The translations under genes and the position numbers were made by a program. The notes below the pieces were generated by a model that was not told the origin of the DNA, did not search any database, and saw nothing but the letters and a program-made list of their open reading frames with translations. Of a stretch of DNA of 64,000 bases, positions 8,775 to 17,346 are shown piece by piece (positions within the stretch are counted from its first letter, which is position 1; every line of letters begins with the position of its first letter). Source of the stretch: SAR324 cluster bacterium (GTDB lineage: Bacteria; SAR324; NAC60-12); contig JANQJU010000100.1 in assembly GCA_028281495.1 (NCBI GenBank), positions 62,001-126,000 on the forward strand. Direction: 5' to 3'.

Positions 8775-10289
8775 ATGGATATTTCATTCGCTTATAAAAC
8801 CCAGACACTTCGCAAAGCGAAAGCGGATTGTGTGTTGATTTTTTTACCCGAAGCCACGGATTTTAACCCCGCGATAGAGGTTAGCAAGCATCTGGAAGCT
8901 TTACCCAAAACTGTTCATGGCTATATCAATGAGACTCTGAAACTAAAAGTTTTTTCCGGAAAGTCTAGCGACCTCCAAGTGATTTTCCCCCCAGATTCTC
9001 CACTACCCCAAGTGATGCTGTCGGGCTTGGGAAAACCAGAAAAGATCACATCCGAAAGCTTACGACGCGCTGCGGGCAAAGCAGGGAAAAGGTTAACAGA
9101 AATGAAAATCGATAAACTGGCTGTGTTGATTCCTGACTTCTTGAGTGAGGACCTTGGCAACACCATTGGACCGGCGGTAGTTGAGGGACTCACCTTGGGG
9201 AGCTACCAATTCAATACCTACAAAACAAAGAAATCGAATAACACTCCAAATCCTATCGACGCTTTGATCTATGATCCACAAAAACAAAGCTCAGCCAAAG
9301 CGGTTAAGGCTTCAAAGATCAAGGCCGATGCCACCAATTTTGCTCGCAATTTAGGGAATGCCCCTGCCAATGACATGACCCCTTGTGTTTTGGCTGAACA
9401 AGCGCAAGCAATCGCAAAAACGCATGGACTGGATTACCAAGTCTTGGAAGAGGCGGAAATGAAAGAATTGGGAATGGATATGCTGTTGGGGGTGAGTCAG
9501 GGGGCGGAAGAACCCGCGAAACTAGTCATTTTGCAATACACCCATCCGAAAGCCAAGGAAACGATTGCGTTTGTGGGGAAAGGGGTGACGTTCGATTCGG
9601 GTGGGATTTCGCTCAAACCAGGCAAAGATATGGATGAGATGAAGTTTGACATGTGTGGCGCGGCCGCGGTTCTAGGAGCAATGCAAGCCATTGGTGCTTT
9701 GAAACCTAAAGTCAACGTGATTGGAGTGACTCCTGCCACCGAGAATATGCCAAGTGGGACTGCCCAGCGTCCTGGCGATATTGTGAAATCTTATGCAGGC
9801 AAAACGGTTGAAATCTTAAACACAGATGCGGAAGGACGTCTCATTTTAGGAGACGCTTTGACCTACACAGCCCAAAAGTTCCAACCATCTGCCATTGTCG
9901 ATTTAGCTACATTAACGGGTGCTTGTATTATTGCTCTTGGACATCATGCCTCTGGTGCGATTACGAACAACGAGGCACTCATGTCGAAAGTCCAAGCAGC
10001 CGGTGCGTCTAGTGGGGATCGTGTTTGGGCACTTCCCAGCTACGAAGAATATGACGAACAGCTGAAGGGAAAATATGGTGACCTGCAAAACATTGGAGGG
10101 CGTGCGGCAGGAACCATCACAGCTGGACTCTTTCTCAAAAATTTTGTGGAAGAAACCCCATGGGTTCATTTGGACATCGCTGGAACCGCTTGGAATGTCA
10201 AAGGGGTGGATCACATACCCAATCAAGGGGCTACTGGTGTAGGAGTCCGCCTATTGGTAGATCTAGCTCAAGGCTGGAACGGTTTGTAA
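8775..10289 (+). CDS. pepA: Leucyl aminopeptidase (M17 family)
   Basis: This 504-residue cytosolic, two-metal aminopeptidase removes N-terminal residues, preferring Leu, from peptides. The M17 signature NTDAEGRL is present, as are the metal-ligand and catalytic blocks GKGVTFDSGGISLKPG (Lys and Asp), KFDMCGAAAV and the glycine-rich GGRAAGTITAG. The N-terminal 170 residues form the macrodomain-like region usual for the family, and the length is normal. An AAGGAG site precedes the ATG. The next gene begins about 85 bases downstream and may or may not share the transcript. Confidence 0.95.
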   Translation: MDISFAYKTQTLRKAKADCVLIFLPEATDFNPAIEVSKHLEALPKTVHGYINETLKLKVFSGKSSDLQVIFPPDSPLPQVMLSGLGKPEKITSESLRRAAGKAGKRLTEMKIDKLAVLIPDFLSEDLGNTIGPAVVEGLTLGSYQFNTYKTKKSNNTPNPIDALIYDPQKQSSAKAVKASKIKADATNFARNLGNAPANDMTPCVLAEQAQAIAKTHGLDYQVLEEAEMKELGMDMLLGVSQGAEEPAKLVILQYTHPKAKETIAFVGKGVTFDSGGISLKPGKDMDEMKFDMCGAAAVLGAMQAIGALKPKVNVIGVTPATENMPSGTAQRPGDIVKSYAGKTVEILNTDAEGRLILGDALTYTAQKFQPSAIVDLATLTGACIIALGHHASGAITNNEALMSKVQAAGASSGDRVWALPSYEEYDEQLKGKYGDLQNIGGRAAGTITAGLFLKNFVEETPWVHLDIAGTAWNVKGVDHIPNQGATGVGVRLLVDLAQGWNGL

Positions 10290-10374
10290 AGCTGTCTCAG
10301 AAGTTATTTCCAAAATCCAAGTGATTGATTAAATCGGTTCGATTTCAAAGTTTGTGCACCAGGAAAGGAGTTCG

Positions 10375-11748
10375 ATGCCTCAAACAAAGTCTAGACGTTC
10401 TTTTGCCATTTATGGCCTCATCGGTGCCGTCTTATTGGCAGTTGGAGTAGGGGGAGGAATCTTTCTTATTCAGAAGTATCCCAAGGAATGGCAACATTGG
10501 AAGGAAACGCCAATCGAGATTCGGTGGCTCATGGCGGAACTGGAAGTCGAACGATTTTTTCATCGTTGGTTTGCTCCCTCTCCCCAGCCAGAGCGCTATT
10601 CACACGTCACAGCCGAAGTGCTTGATCAAGCAATGCGGAAAGGAGCCGACTGGTTGTTGACTATGCAGGAAAACAAAGGGCGCTATCGCTATTGGTACCA
10701 TCCGATCAAAGATCAATTCAGTGCGCCTTATGATGACAATTTTCTCCGCCAAGCGGGTACTTCTTTTGCGATGATTCAGGTCTACGAGATGAGCGGAGAT
10801 GAACGTTATTTGGAATCTGCCCAAAAAAGTGTTCGTCATCTTCGGCGCTCCACACGCCTTCTCGATTCGGACAAGGCGTATTTTATGTTCAATGGAAAGG
10901 CCAAATTGGGAGGAATCAGTCTTCCCATGTTGACTATGTTGAAGATTCGCCAACTCACTGGAACTCAAAAGTATGACAAGCTATTGAAACGGCTCGCCAA
11001 CATGATTCTCTTTTTGCAAGAGAAGTATGGCACGGGCCAATATAAAAGCACGTATGTCTACCGCTGGGATCGGGACAAAAATGGAAAGCCCGTTGACGAT
11101 TATGACTATGAAAAGAATTCTGGCTGGGAATCGAAGATTTATCCTGGCGAAGCGATGTTGGCCTTGGCCATGATGCATGAGGCCTTCAAAGATCCTCGCT
11201 ACAAAACAAGCATTGATGAGGCTTTGGAGTTTTATCAAGATGAAGAGCAATGGCAGTACCATTCTTTTCTATCTTGGACCATCGCAGCGTTTGTTTCTAT
11301 GTATGAGCAAACCAGTGAGCAAAAGTATGCCGATTATGCTTTTTTGCTCAGTGACTTTCTCTTAACACAACAAAATTTGGATCCAGATGATGATGTGTAT
11401 GGAAGTTTCCATGCGCTTCCTTCTGCAAACACAGGGACCTACTTAGAAGGATTGGGGGAAGGTATTTATTTGGCACAATTGACCAAAGACGAAACACGCC
11501 TCAATCGTTATCAAGAACATGCAAAAATGGGATTTCGTTGGCTATTGCAGCTGCAATACAATGAGGACACGGCGGCTGACCTTCGTAATGCTAAACGTGC
11601 GCTTGGAGGCATTCGGGCCAGTCTGGTCGATCCGCAACTTCGTATCGATTATACGCAACACACCGTCAGTGCGTTTGTAAAAGGTCTGCGTTACATTTTT
11701 CATCAAAAAACCATCTCTTCTGAACTATCTCAGGCGCTCCCACGGTAA
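10375..11748 (+). CDS. Membrane-anchored alpha/alpha-toroid protein of unknown activity
   Basis: The start is the ATG giving MPQTKSRRS, with AAAGGAG upstream. Residues ~10-33 form one hydrophobic anchor (IYGLIGAVLLAVGVGGGIF); the rest should be periplasmic. The remainder repeats helical hairpins with glycosidase-toroid features, for example AGTSFAMIQVYEMSGDERYL, WESKIYPGEAMLALAMMHEA and LGEGIYLAQLTKDETRL. This looks like the (alpha/alpha) toroid of six-hairpin glycosidases and uronyl-epimerase C-terminal domains, so a polysaccharide-related role is possible but unproven. The SH3-domain gene starts five bases after its stop, which implies co-expression and perhaps a joint envelope role. Confidence 0.65.
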   Translation: MPQTKSRRSFAIYGLIGAVLLAVGVGGGIFLIQKYPKEWQHWKETPIEIRWLMAELEVERFFHRWFAPSPQPERYSHVTAEVLDQAMRKGADWLLTMQENKGRYRYWYHPIKDQFSAPYDDNFLRQAGTSFAMIQVYEMSGDERYLESAQKSVRHLRRSTRLLDSDKAYFMFNGKAKLGGISLPMLTMLKIRQLTGTQKYDKLLKRLANMILFLQEKYGTGQYKSTYVYRWDRDKNGKPVDDYDYEKNSGWESKIYPGEAMLALAMMHEAFKDPRYKTSIDEALEFYQDEEQWQYHSFLSWTIAAFVSMYEQTSEQKYADYAFLLSDFLLTQQNLDPDDDVYGSFHALPSANTGTYLEGLGEGIYLAQLTKDETRLNRYQEHAKMGFRWLLQLQYNEDTAADLRNAKRALGGIRASLVDPQLRIDYTQHTVSAFVKGLRYIFHQKTISSELSQALPR

Positions 11749-11753
11749 GCATT

Positions 11754-12197
11754 ATGATATTTCTGCGGACCATACTGCTGATCAGCGGTCTTATTGGGGT
11801 TGGATTTTCCGGTGCATGGGCACTTTGCGTTGTTGAATCCAACACCGATTTGCATTCGGGGCCGGGGCCAGACTACCCAAAAACCTCGTGGAGTCTAGCG
11901 GAGTATACCCCACTACGGAAATTGGACACATGGAACGATTGGATTCAAGTAGCGGATATGGATGGGGATGAGCACTGGGTCCATGCAAGTGCCGTCATGT
12001 CCGGTTCCTACTGCCTGGCGATCAAAGTCGATCGTACCCATCTCTATTCAGGACCGGGGACTGAGTATGAGATGGTGCGAGTGGGACGGAAGTACGAAGT
12101 GTTCCGTTTTGTGAAACGGCAGGGCAAGTGGGTACAAATGGCTGATGAGACGGGCGAAGGGTTTTGGGTTAGCACCCATGAAGTCTGGGTGCAGTGA
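11754..12197 (+). CDS. Exported protein with two bacterial SH3 domains
   Basis: This 147-residue protein has a signal peptide (LLISGLIGVGFSGAWA) and two tandem SH3b modules. Each carries the hallmark pattern: SNTDLHSGPGPDYP with the ending WVHASAV, and DRTHLYSGPGTEYE with the ending WVSTHEVWV. SH3b modules commonly bind cell-wall peptides or partner proteins in the periplasm. It directly follows the anchored toroid protein, with five bases between stop and start. It lies convergent with, and four bases from, the CheZ-like gene. Confidence 0.8.
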   Translation: MIFLRTILLISGLIGVGFSGAWALCVVESNTDLHSGPGPDYPKTSWSLAEYTPLRKLDTWNDWIQVADMDGDEHWVHASAVMSGSYCLAIKVDRTHLYSGPGTEYEMVRVGRKYEVFRFVKRQGKWVQMADETGEGFWVSTHEVWVQ

Positions 12198-12200
12198 GGA

Positions 12201-12842
12201 TTATATTCCAAATTCGGCTAAAAGCTGGTCCACGAGATCTTGATCGGCACGGACTGGTGTTTCTCCTTCTTGTTCCTCCACCTCGTGAGTGCCGACTTCT
12301 TCCCCACTGCCATCTTCTTTCAGGTTGAACAAAGCTTGTAGACCGAGTAGACGGTTTTTCAAGTCTTCCAGAACTCCTACCAATTGGTCCGTCTGTTTTC
12401 GAGTCAGTTCTTGAAACTCCTGTGACTGAATGATGTCAAAGGCAAACATACGCGCCTTATCCTGCGATTGGGTAATTTTATCCAAACGAGGGCCAAACAC
12501 TCGGTTCAGGGCAGGGTTTTGTTTGAGAAGCCCATTGTGTTTTTCGATGCTGTCATGTTGTTCCAAGATTCCGTCGGTGCTATCCAATACACGTATCGTA
12601 GATTTTTCGATTGTCTGTAAAACATCTTGGATACCATCCACAAGTTGGGGAATTTCGTCTTTGATTTGTAATATATAGTTCCGGAGTTGCCGCAAATTTT
12701 TAATGTTGTCATTTAAATAACTCACTAATTTTTGAGCATCTTGCGACAAATCAGTGGGCGCCGGAATTTCATGATTCAGGTCACCATCATCAATTTTTTG
12801 AATAACTTCGACGATCTGGTTAAACAGGTTTTCATCCAGCAT
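12201..12842 (-). CDS. CheZ-like phosphatase
   Basis: This 213-residue, mostly helical protein has two CheZ hallmarks. One is the active-site helix with SQEFQELTRKQTDQLV (about 140-155), matching the DFQDLTGQ core of CheZ. The other is a C-terminal tether of charged, disordered sequence ending in DQDLVDQLLAEFGI, which resembles the CheY-binding terminal helix of CheZ. CheZ dephosphorylates CheY-P. No chemotaxis genes are adjacent, so the target receiver is unknown; the window has several receiver proteins. It is followed downstream by the convergent SH3 gene. Confidence 0.75.
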   Translation of the reverse strand: MLDENLFNQIVEVIQKIDDGDLNHEIPAPTDLSQDAQKLVSYLNDNIKNLRQLRNYILQIKDEIPQLVDGIQDVLQTIEKSTIRVLDSTDGILEQHDSIEKHNGLLKQNPALNRVFGPRLDKITQSQDKARMFAFDIIQSQEFQELTRKQTDQLVGVLEDLKNRLLGLQALFNLKEDGSGEEVGTHEVEEQEGETPVRADQDLVDQLLAEFGI

Positions 12843-12969
12843 AACTACTTACGATACACGATAGTGGAGTTAGGAGAGGAAATATCAATGCTTCCTTGTA
12901 TAGGCTAAAATTGCCTCGACTCAAACGAAGTGTAGCACAAACTTGTTGTGAAATTACAACACATTTCCC

Positions 12970-14772
12970 CTATCGATAACGATCTCGCGTGGCATAAAAC
13001 GCTTCCTTATCTTCGTACATGCGCTTGTCGGCGAGTTTGAGTACCTCTTCTGGGTGGGTGTCTTCAGAGCTTGCCATACCGATACTCATGCGAATGGGAA
13101 CAATTTCTTCTTCTCCATTGGCATGCTTGCATAACAATTCGGTTTGAGCTTCGTGTTCACGAATCCGATTGAGGAGAACGTCGGTACTTTTGTAATTGGA
13201 GGAGGGACATAACATGGCAAATTCGTCTCCACCCAATCTGGTGACAATATCTGTTTTTCGGCAGACGCTTGTGAGCAATTGAGCCACTTTAATAATCATA
13301 GCGTCTCCATCTTGGTGCCCAAAAACATCATTGACTCGTTTTAAGCCATTCACATCAATAAGCAACACGGTAAAAAAGACATTGGGAAATCGGGTGGCGG
13401 TCTCAATAGAGCGTTCCAGCTCGCGGTCAAAGTAACCTCGATTATAGGCTCCTGTGAGAGCATCAGTATTTGCCATTTTCTCCAACTGACGAGTCAGCAA
13501 TTTGTTTTCAGCAACCGCCGTGACCTGTTCGAGAAACAAACTGATGATCTCGGTCGATTGTTGGTCAATGGCATCGCCTTTGATCAGAAGCTTACCTAAT
13601 ACTCGGCGTTCTCTTCCTCGCATGGGCAGCACCCACCAATTGGGAAACGATTCGGACATTCCAGGATTTGACAGCAATCCGTGGTCCTTAAAATATTGAT
13701 TAAGGACAAGGCTGACGTCGTCGTCCAACAGCCGGATATTGTGTTTGATGATCGCCTGCTGTTCGTCTTCGGTAATCCCCCGAAAGACCGCTGACTCCAT
13801 GAGTTCTGGTCGCTCCCCATCCAAAATCAAACCAAAACTCAGGGTGATAAAAAGACTCCCTAGTTGACTCAAAGTGCAATTGAACAATTCGTCCAATTCG
13901 CTGGTTTGTTGAATGAGGGTACTGGTCTCCAAAAGCGAGCGGAATATCAAGTTTTGTCGTTCAATGATTTCTTTGTGTTCTTTCAACTGCTGAAGGAGGT
14001 TCACTCGTTTGGTGCTGTCCTCAAAAATGAGCAGGATTTTGCCATCAGGAAGCTGAGAGTAATATTCAGTGAGCGTATGATCGCTCACTTTCTGATGATA
14101 TCGAAGGCTGTGCCACTTTGCGTGTTTGTTCACATTCTCAATCGGGCAACCCGGACAGCGTCGTTGAAAGCCAAAAACCTGAAAACACTTGTTTTTCACC
14201 AATTCTTTTCCCGCTGGCAAGAAAGTCGAGATCGCCTTATTGGCCGAGGTGATGGTGAGATTCATGGCAGAGTCCAAAACCATGATCCCCGATTGAATCG
14301 AATTGAAAATGGAATCGAGAAAAGCGGTATGTTCTTCCAATTCCTGACGTTTGCGCTTGAGGATTAGATTCTGTGCTTGGGTTTCCTTGGATTGCAAAGA
14401 AACTTGGCGGACCAATTCGGTTTCGCGGGTCACATCAGCGAGGGTTTGTACATAACGAGCCTGGTCTAGCTTGTGATATTTGACTCGATGATTGGGATTA
14501 TTGGGAGTGTTGAGTGCACCGACCAATTGCCCAAATCGTTCACCGGATTCTTCCATCTGCTTGACGGGACAATTGGCACACGGCTCGGGATTATTGAAAA
14601 GTATTTCATGGCATTTGAAAGGGTAGGAATCAGACGCAGAAATGTTGAATTTTGTAAGCGAGGCTTTGTTCATGTGGAGCACATTGAAATCGGAATCGAC
14701 CACATTGATTCCATAATCGACATGTTCCAGCAGTTCCTCGATATTTGTTCCGTTGGATGGGGTTGGGGTCAT
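12970..14772 (-). CDS. PAS-PAS-GGDEF diguanylate cyclase
   Basis: This 600-residue protein makes cyclic di-GMP. Two N-terminal PAS-like domains (about 10-110 and 145-260) each contain a Cys-rich motif, PCANCP and CPGCP. A coiled-coil and a GAF-like region (about 290-435) follow. The C-terminal GGDEF domain has an intact RLGGDEF signature (about 512-518). RKTD five residues before the motif matches the inhibitory RxxD I-site, so product inhibition is likely. There is no EAL domain or membrane segment. A GAAGG site precedes the ATG. The gene appears to be single. Confidence 0.88.
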   Translation of the reverse strand: MTPTPSNGTNIEELLEHVDYGINVVDSDFNVLHMNKASLTKFNISASDSYPFKCHEILFNNPEPCANCPVKQMEESGERFGQLVGALNTPNNPNHRVKYHKLDQARYVQTLADVTRETELVRQVSLQSKETQAQNLILKRKRQELEEHTAFLDSIFNSIQSGIMVLDSAMNLTITSANKAISTFLPAGKELVKNKCFQVFGFQRRCPGCPIENVNKHAKWHSLRYHQKVSDHTLTEYYSQLPDGKILLIFEDSTKRVNLLQQLKEHKEIIERQNLIFRSLLETSTLIQQTSELDELFNCTLSQLGSLFITLSFGLILDGERPELMESAVFRGITEDEQQAIIKHNIRLLDDDVSLVLNQYFKDHGLLSNPGMSESFPNWWVLPMRGRERRVLGKLLIKGDAIDQQSTEIISLFLEQVTAVAENKLLTRQLEKMANTDALTGAYNRGYFDRELERSIETATRFPNVFFTVLLIDVNGLKRVNDVFGHQDGDAMIIKVAQLLTSVCRKTDIVTRLGGDEFAMLCPSSNYKSTDVLLNRIREHEAQTELLCKHANGEEEIVPIRMSIGMASSEDTHPEEVLKLADKRMYEDKEAFYATRDRYR

Positions 14773-15023
14773 GCTACCTTCTTATCAAAATGGACTCAGG
14801 TCACCATCTCGGTATGCATCCTGTCTACACTTAACAAGTTTTAAAAGGATTGACCAAGTCGAAAATTTCAAAAAATGGTTTACCCAATCTCTACAAGAAT
14901 TGCCATAAAACCTGGGTATTTGAATTGACATTTGGCACCATCTACAAGACTCTGAAACGTTTATCCAGCCACCCCTATTCGATTAGGAAATCTCCATAAC
15001 TCTTTAGAAAAAATGAGGCACCT

Positions 15024-15776
15024 GTGACGAAATTAGTTGTTGGTAACTGGAAAATGAACGGGTCTCGATCTCTGATTGAGCAAATGGTAGAGACCTTGAA
15101 ACAAGAAGTCTTGAACCCTCCACTCGCGCAAGTTGCGATTTGTCCTCCATTTCCATTGATCCCTGCTTTAGAAAGTGCTGTTGCACAATCTTCAATTGGC
15201 GTTGGAGCACAAAACGTTTCCAATCATTTGTCAGGAGCCTATACCGGAGATGTATCCGTGTCGATGCTCAAAGAGTTTAATGTCACTTATGGGATTGTTG
15301 GCCACTCTGAACGCCGTTCCTATTTTGGTGAAACGGATGAACTGGTTCAACAAAAAGTGAAAATTTTATTAGAGCATGGAATTCGCCCAATCATGTGTAT
15401 TGGTGAAAGTTTGGAGCAACGCGAAAGCGGTGAGCATGAAGCCACAGTCCTTTATCAGTTGGTCGAAGGGTTGAAAGATATTGCTGCGGACCAGATTGCC
15501 CAATGTGTAATTGCCTATGAACCCGTTTGGGCAATTGGAACCGGGAAAACCGCGACTCCCGAACAAGCCAATCAGATGCACCAAGTGATTCGTACCAAAT
15601 TGATTGAATTGACTTCGGAGGAATCAGCAAAAGCCATTCCGATTCTCTATGGAGGCAGTGTCAAGGGTTCGAATGCTGCGGAATTACTAAACCAATCGGA
15701 CATCGACGGAGCGTTGGTTGGGGGAGCTAGTTTAAAACCGGATGATTTTTGTCAAATCATTCGCGGTGCCTCTTGA
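15024..15776 (+). CDS. tpiA: Triosephosphate isomerase
   Basis: This 250-residue enzyme interconverts dihydroxyacetone phosphate and glyceraldehyde 3-phosphate. All catalytic blocks are present: GNWKMN with the Lys, GHSERR with the electrophile His, and YEPVWAIGTGKTA with the general-base Glu and the flexible loop 6. The end GGSVKGSNA forms the phosphate grip. The start is a GTG with a GAGG site. secG follows after 30 bases, a gene order common in many bacteria, so the two are probably co-transcribed. Confidence 0.96.
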   Translation: MTKLVVGNWKMNGSRSLIEQMVETLKQEVLNPPLAQVAICPPFPLIPALESAVAQSSIGVGAQNVSNHLSGAYTGDVSVSMLKEFNVTYGIVGHSERRSYFGETDELVQQKVKILLEHGIRPIMCIGESLEQRESGEHEATVLYQLVEGLKDIAADQIAQCVIAYEPVWAIGTGKTATPEQANQMHQVIRTKLIELTSEESAKAIPILYGGSVKGSNAAELLNQSDIDGALVGGASLKPDDFCQIIRGAS

Positions 15777-15806
15777 TTTAATAAACTTCAAAGAAAGTAG
15801 AATATT

Positions 15807-16337
15807 ATGTTTGGATTGTTGATTGCTTTTCATGTGGTAGTGTGTCTTGTTCTGATATTTATTGTGCTGCTTCAAGGCGGAAAAGGGGCCGATATGGGAG
15901 CGGCTTTTGGCGGAACTGGGCAAGCAGCGATGGGACGCAGCGAAATGACTGGAATTGCCAAAGTGACAGCTGTGGCTGCTACGATCTTCATGTTGACCTC
16001 CCTAACCTTAGCTTATCTTTCTTCAGAAAGAGCAGCGAGTTCATCGGTTATTGATGGAATCCAACTTCCAGTAGAAACCCATTCGACTCCTATGACCACA
16101 CCGTCGGAACCAGCAGAAGAAGAACCGGAAGAGGAAGCTCCAGCTATTCTTGAACAAACGGATGCTCCGGCGCTACCAGAAACGGAACAGATCGAGGCTC
16201 CTGCGGCAACAGAAGCAGTTGAGGCAAATCCTTCGTCAGAATCGATAGAAACTCCTGCTGCCTCTGAGACGGAAGCCTCTATGGAAGCAGCTCCTTCGGA
16301 AGAAGCTAGCCCGGCAGAACCCCCTCCTGTGGAATGA
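15807..16337 (+). CDS. secG: SecG protein-export subunit with long acidic C-terminal extension
   Basis: Residues 1-75 are a standard SecG of the SecYEG translocon, with two membrane segments flanking the conserved loop LLQGGKGADMGAAFGG. The remaining ~100 residues form a low-complexity Glu/Pro/Ala tail built from repeated EAP, ETPAA and EEA words. The tail is much longer than in E. coli SecG. Similar Pro/Glu/Ala tails occur in several lineages, but this one's function is unknown. The stop overlaps the next start by four bases (ATGA). Confidence 0.9.
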   Translation: MFGLLIAFHVVVCLVLIFIVLLQGGKGADMGAAFGGTGQAAMGRSEMTGIAKVTAVAATIFMLTSLTLAYLSSERAASSSVIDGIQLPVETHSTPMTTPSEPAEEEPEEEAPAILEQTDAPALPETEQIEAPAATEAVEANPSSESIETPAASETEASMEAAPSEEASPAEPPPVE

Positions 16338-16882
16338 CGCTTATGAAAACGCTTTACGTTTTGCGACATGCTAAATCTTCATGGGACGATCCTACGTTAC
16401 AGGACCACGATCGTCCACTCGCCCCCCGTGGATTGAAGGCTGCCCCGGTTATGGCCAAAGTACTAGCCTCCTTTGAAAATCCACCCACCCACGCGGTCTC
16501 TTCAACGGCAAAACGTGCTTACGAGACCGCAAAGATTGTGAAAAGTGAATTGCAAGAAAAGTGGAATCACAAGATGAAGCTAGTCACCGATAGCCGTCTG
16601 TATGCTGCATCGGATTTGAAACTGATCGAAGTGCTTCGCAGCCTTCCAGATGATGTGGAGGATTCGTTATTGGTGGGACATAATCCGGAAATGGAATCTT
16701 TGGTTTCAATGCTTTGCACGGGACATCGTGAAGGGGAAATCCGGATGCCCACGGCAGCCTTAGCTTGTATTCGATTCGAAATTGCAACTTGGAGCGCCTT
16801 GAGGCCAGGGGAGGGGATGTTGATTGCCTTACTCATCCCCAAGCTCATTCAAAGCATGTTGGCTCCTAAAAAAGGGACTTAA
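16334..16882 (+). CDS. sixA: SixA-family phosphohistidine phosphatase
   Basis: This 182-residue protein has the histidine-phosphatase RHG/RHA motif LRHAKSSW near the N-terminus and the second His in LLVGHNPEME. Such short SixA-type enzymes dephosphorylate phosphohistidine on HPt domains or, in some cases, PTS proteins. The phosphate-pocket Arg in STAKRAYETA is also visible. The first ATG overlaps the secG stop; the second Met (16343), giving MKTLYVLRHAKS, fits SixA homologues better, so the true start may be there. It ends two bases from the convergent nusB. Confidence 0.85.
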   Translation: MTLMKTLYVLRHAKSSWDDPTLQDHDRPLAPRGLKAAPVMAKVLASFENPPTHAVSSTAKRAYETAKIVKSELQEKWNHKMKLVTDSRLYAASDLKLIEVLRSLPDDVEDSLLVGHNPEMESLVSMLCTGHREGEIRMPTAALACIRFEIATWSALRPGEGMLIALLIPKLIQSMLAPKKGT

Positions 16883-16884
16883 TC

Positions 16885-17319
16885 CTAAAGCTCAGAAGGG
16901 ACTGGATTCTTGGATTTCAGATACCGGTCATGAATCTTTTGCAGCACGCTATTCACAAAACTCCGCGCCGTATCATCAACGAACTCTTTGGCCATAGTCA
17001 CCGCCTCATCAATTACGACTTGATATGGGGTGTCAAAAAAGCACATTTCAAATACCGCCAGCCGGAGTAGGTTGCGTACAATGATCGACAAACGATCTAA
17101 ACGCCACTTCTCCAAATTTTCCTTTAACATTGCATCGATTTCTTTTTGTTTGTCTAGAGTTTCTAAAACCAGCTGGGTTGCAAACGTTTTGGCATCTTCG
17201 GAGTGTCCGATTTCGTCAAAGAGGGCCTGAATGGATTCTAGACTCTTCGTTTGATGTATTTCGATTTGGTAGAGTGCTTGTAACGCATACTCACGGGATT
17301 GATGACGAGAATAGGCCAT
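16885..17319 (-). CDS. nusB: Transcription antitermination factor NusB
   Basis: This 144-residue protein is a full-length NusB, which binds boxA RNA with NusE/S10 and supports rRNA transcription. Typical blocks are RHQSREYALQALYQIE at the N-terminus, WRLDRLSIIVRNLLRLAVFE in the middle and VIDEAVTMAKEFVDDTARSFVNSVL near the C-terminus. It lies 27 bases downstream of the receiver-LpxC gene on the same strand and may share its transcript. Confidence 0.96.
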   Translation of the reverse strand: MAYSRHQSREYALQALYQIEIHQTKSLESIQALFDEIGHSEDAKTFATQLVLETLDKQKEIDAMLKENLEKWRLDRLSIIVRNLLRLAVFEMCFFDTPYQVVIDEAVTMAKEFVDDTARSFVNSVLQKIHDRYLKSKNPVPSEL

Positions 17320-17346
17320 AGCGAATTGTTGGGAAAGTAAACAGGG

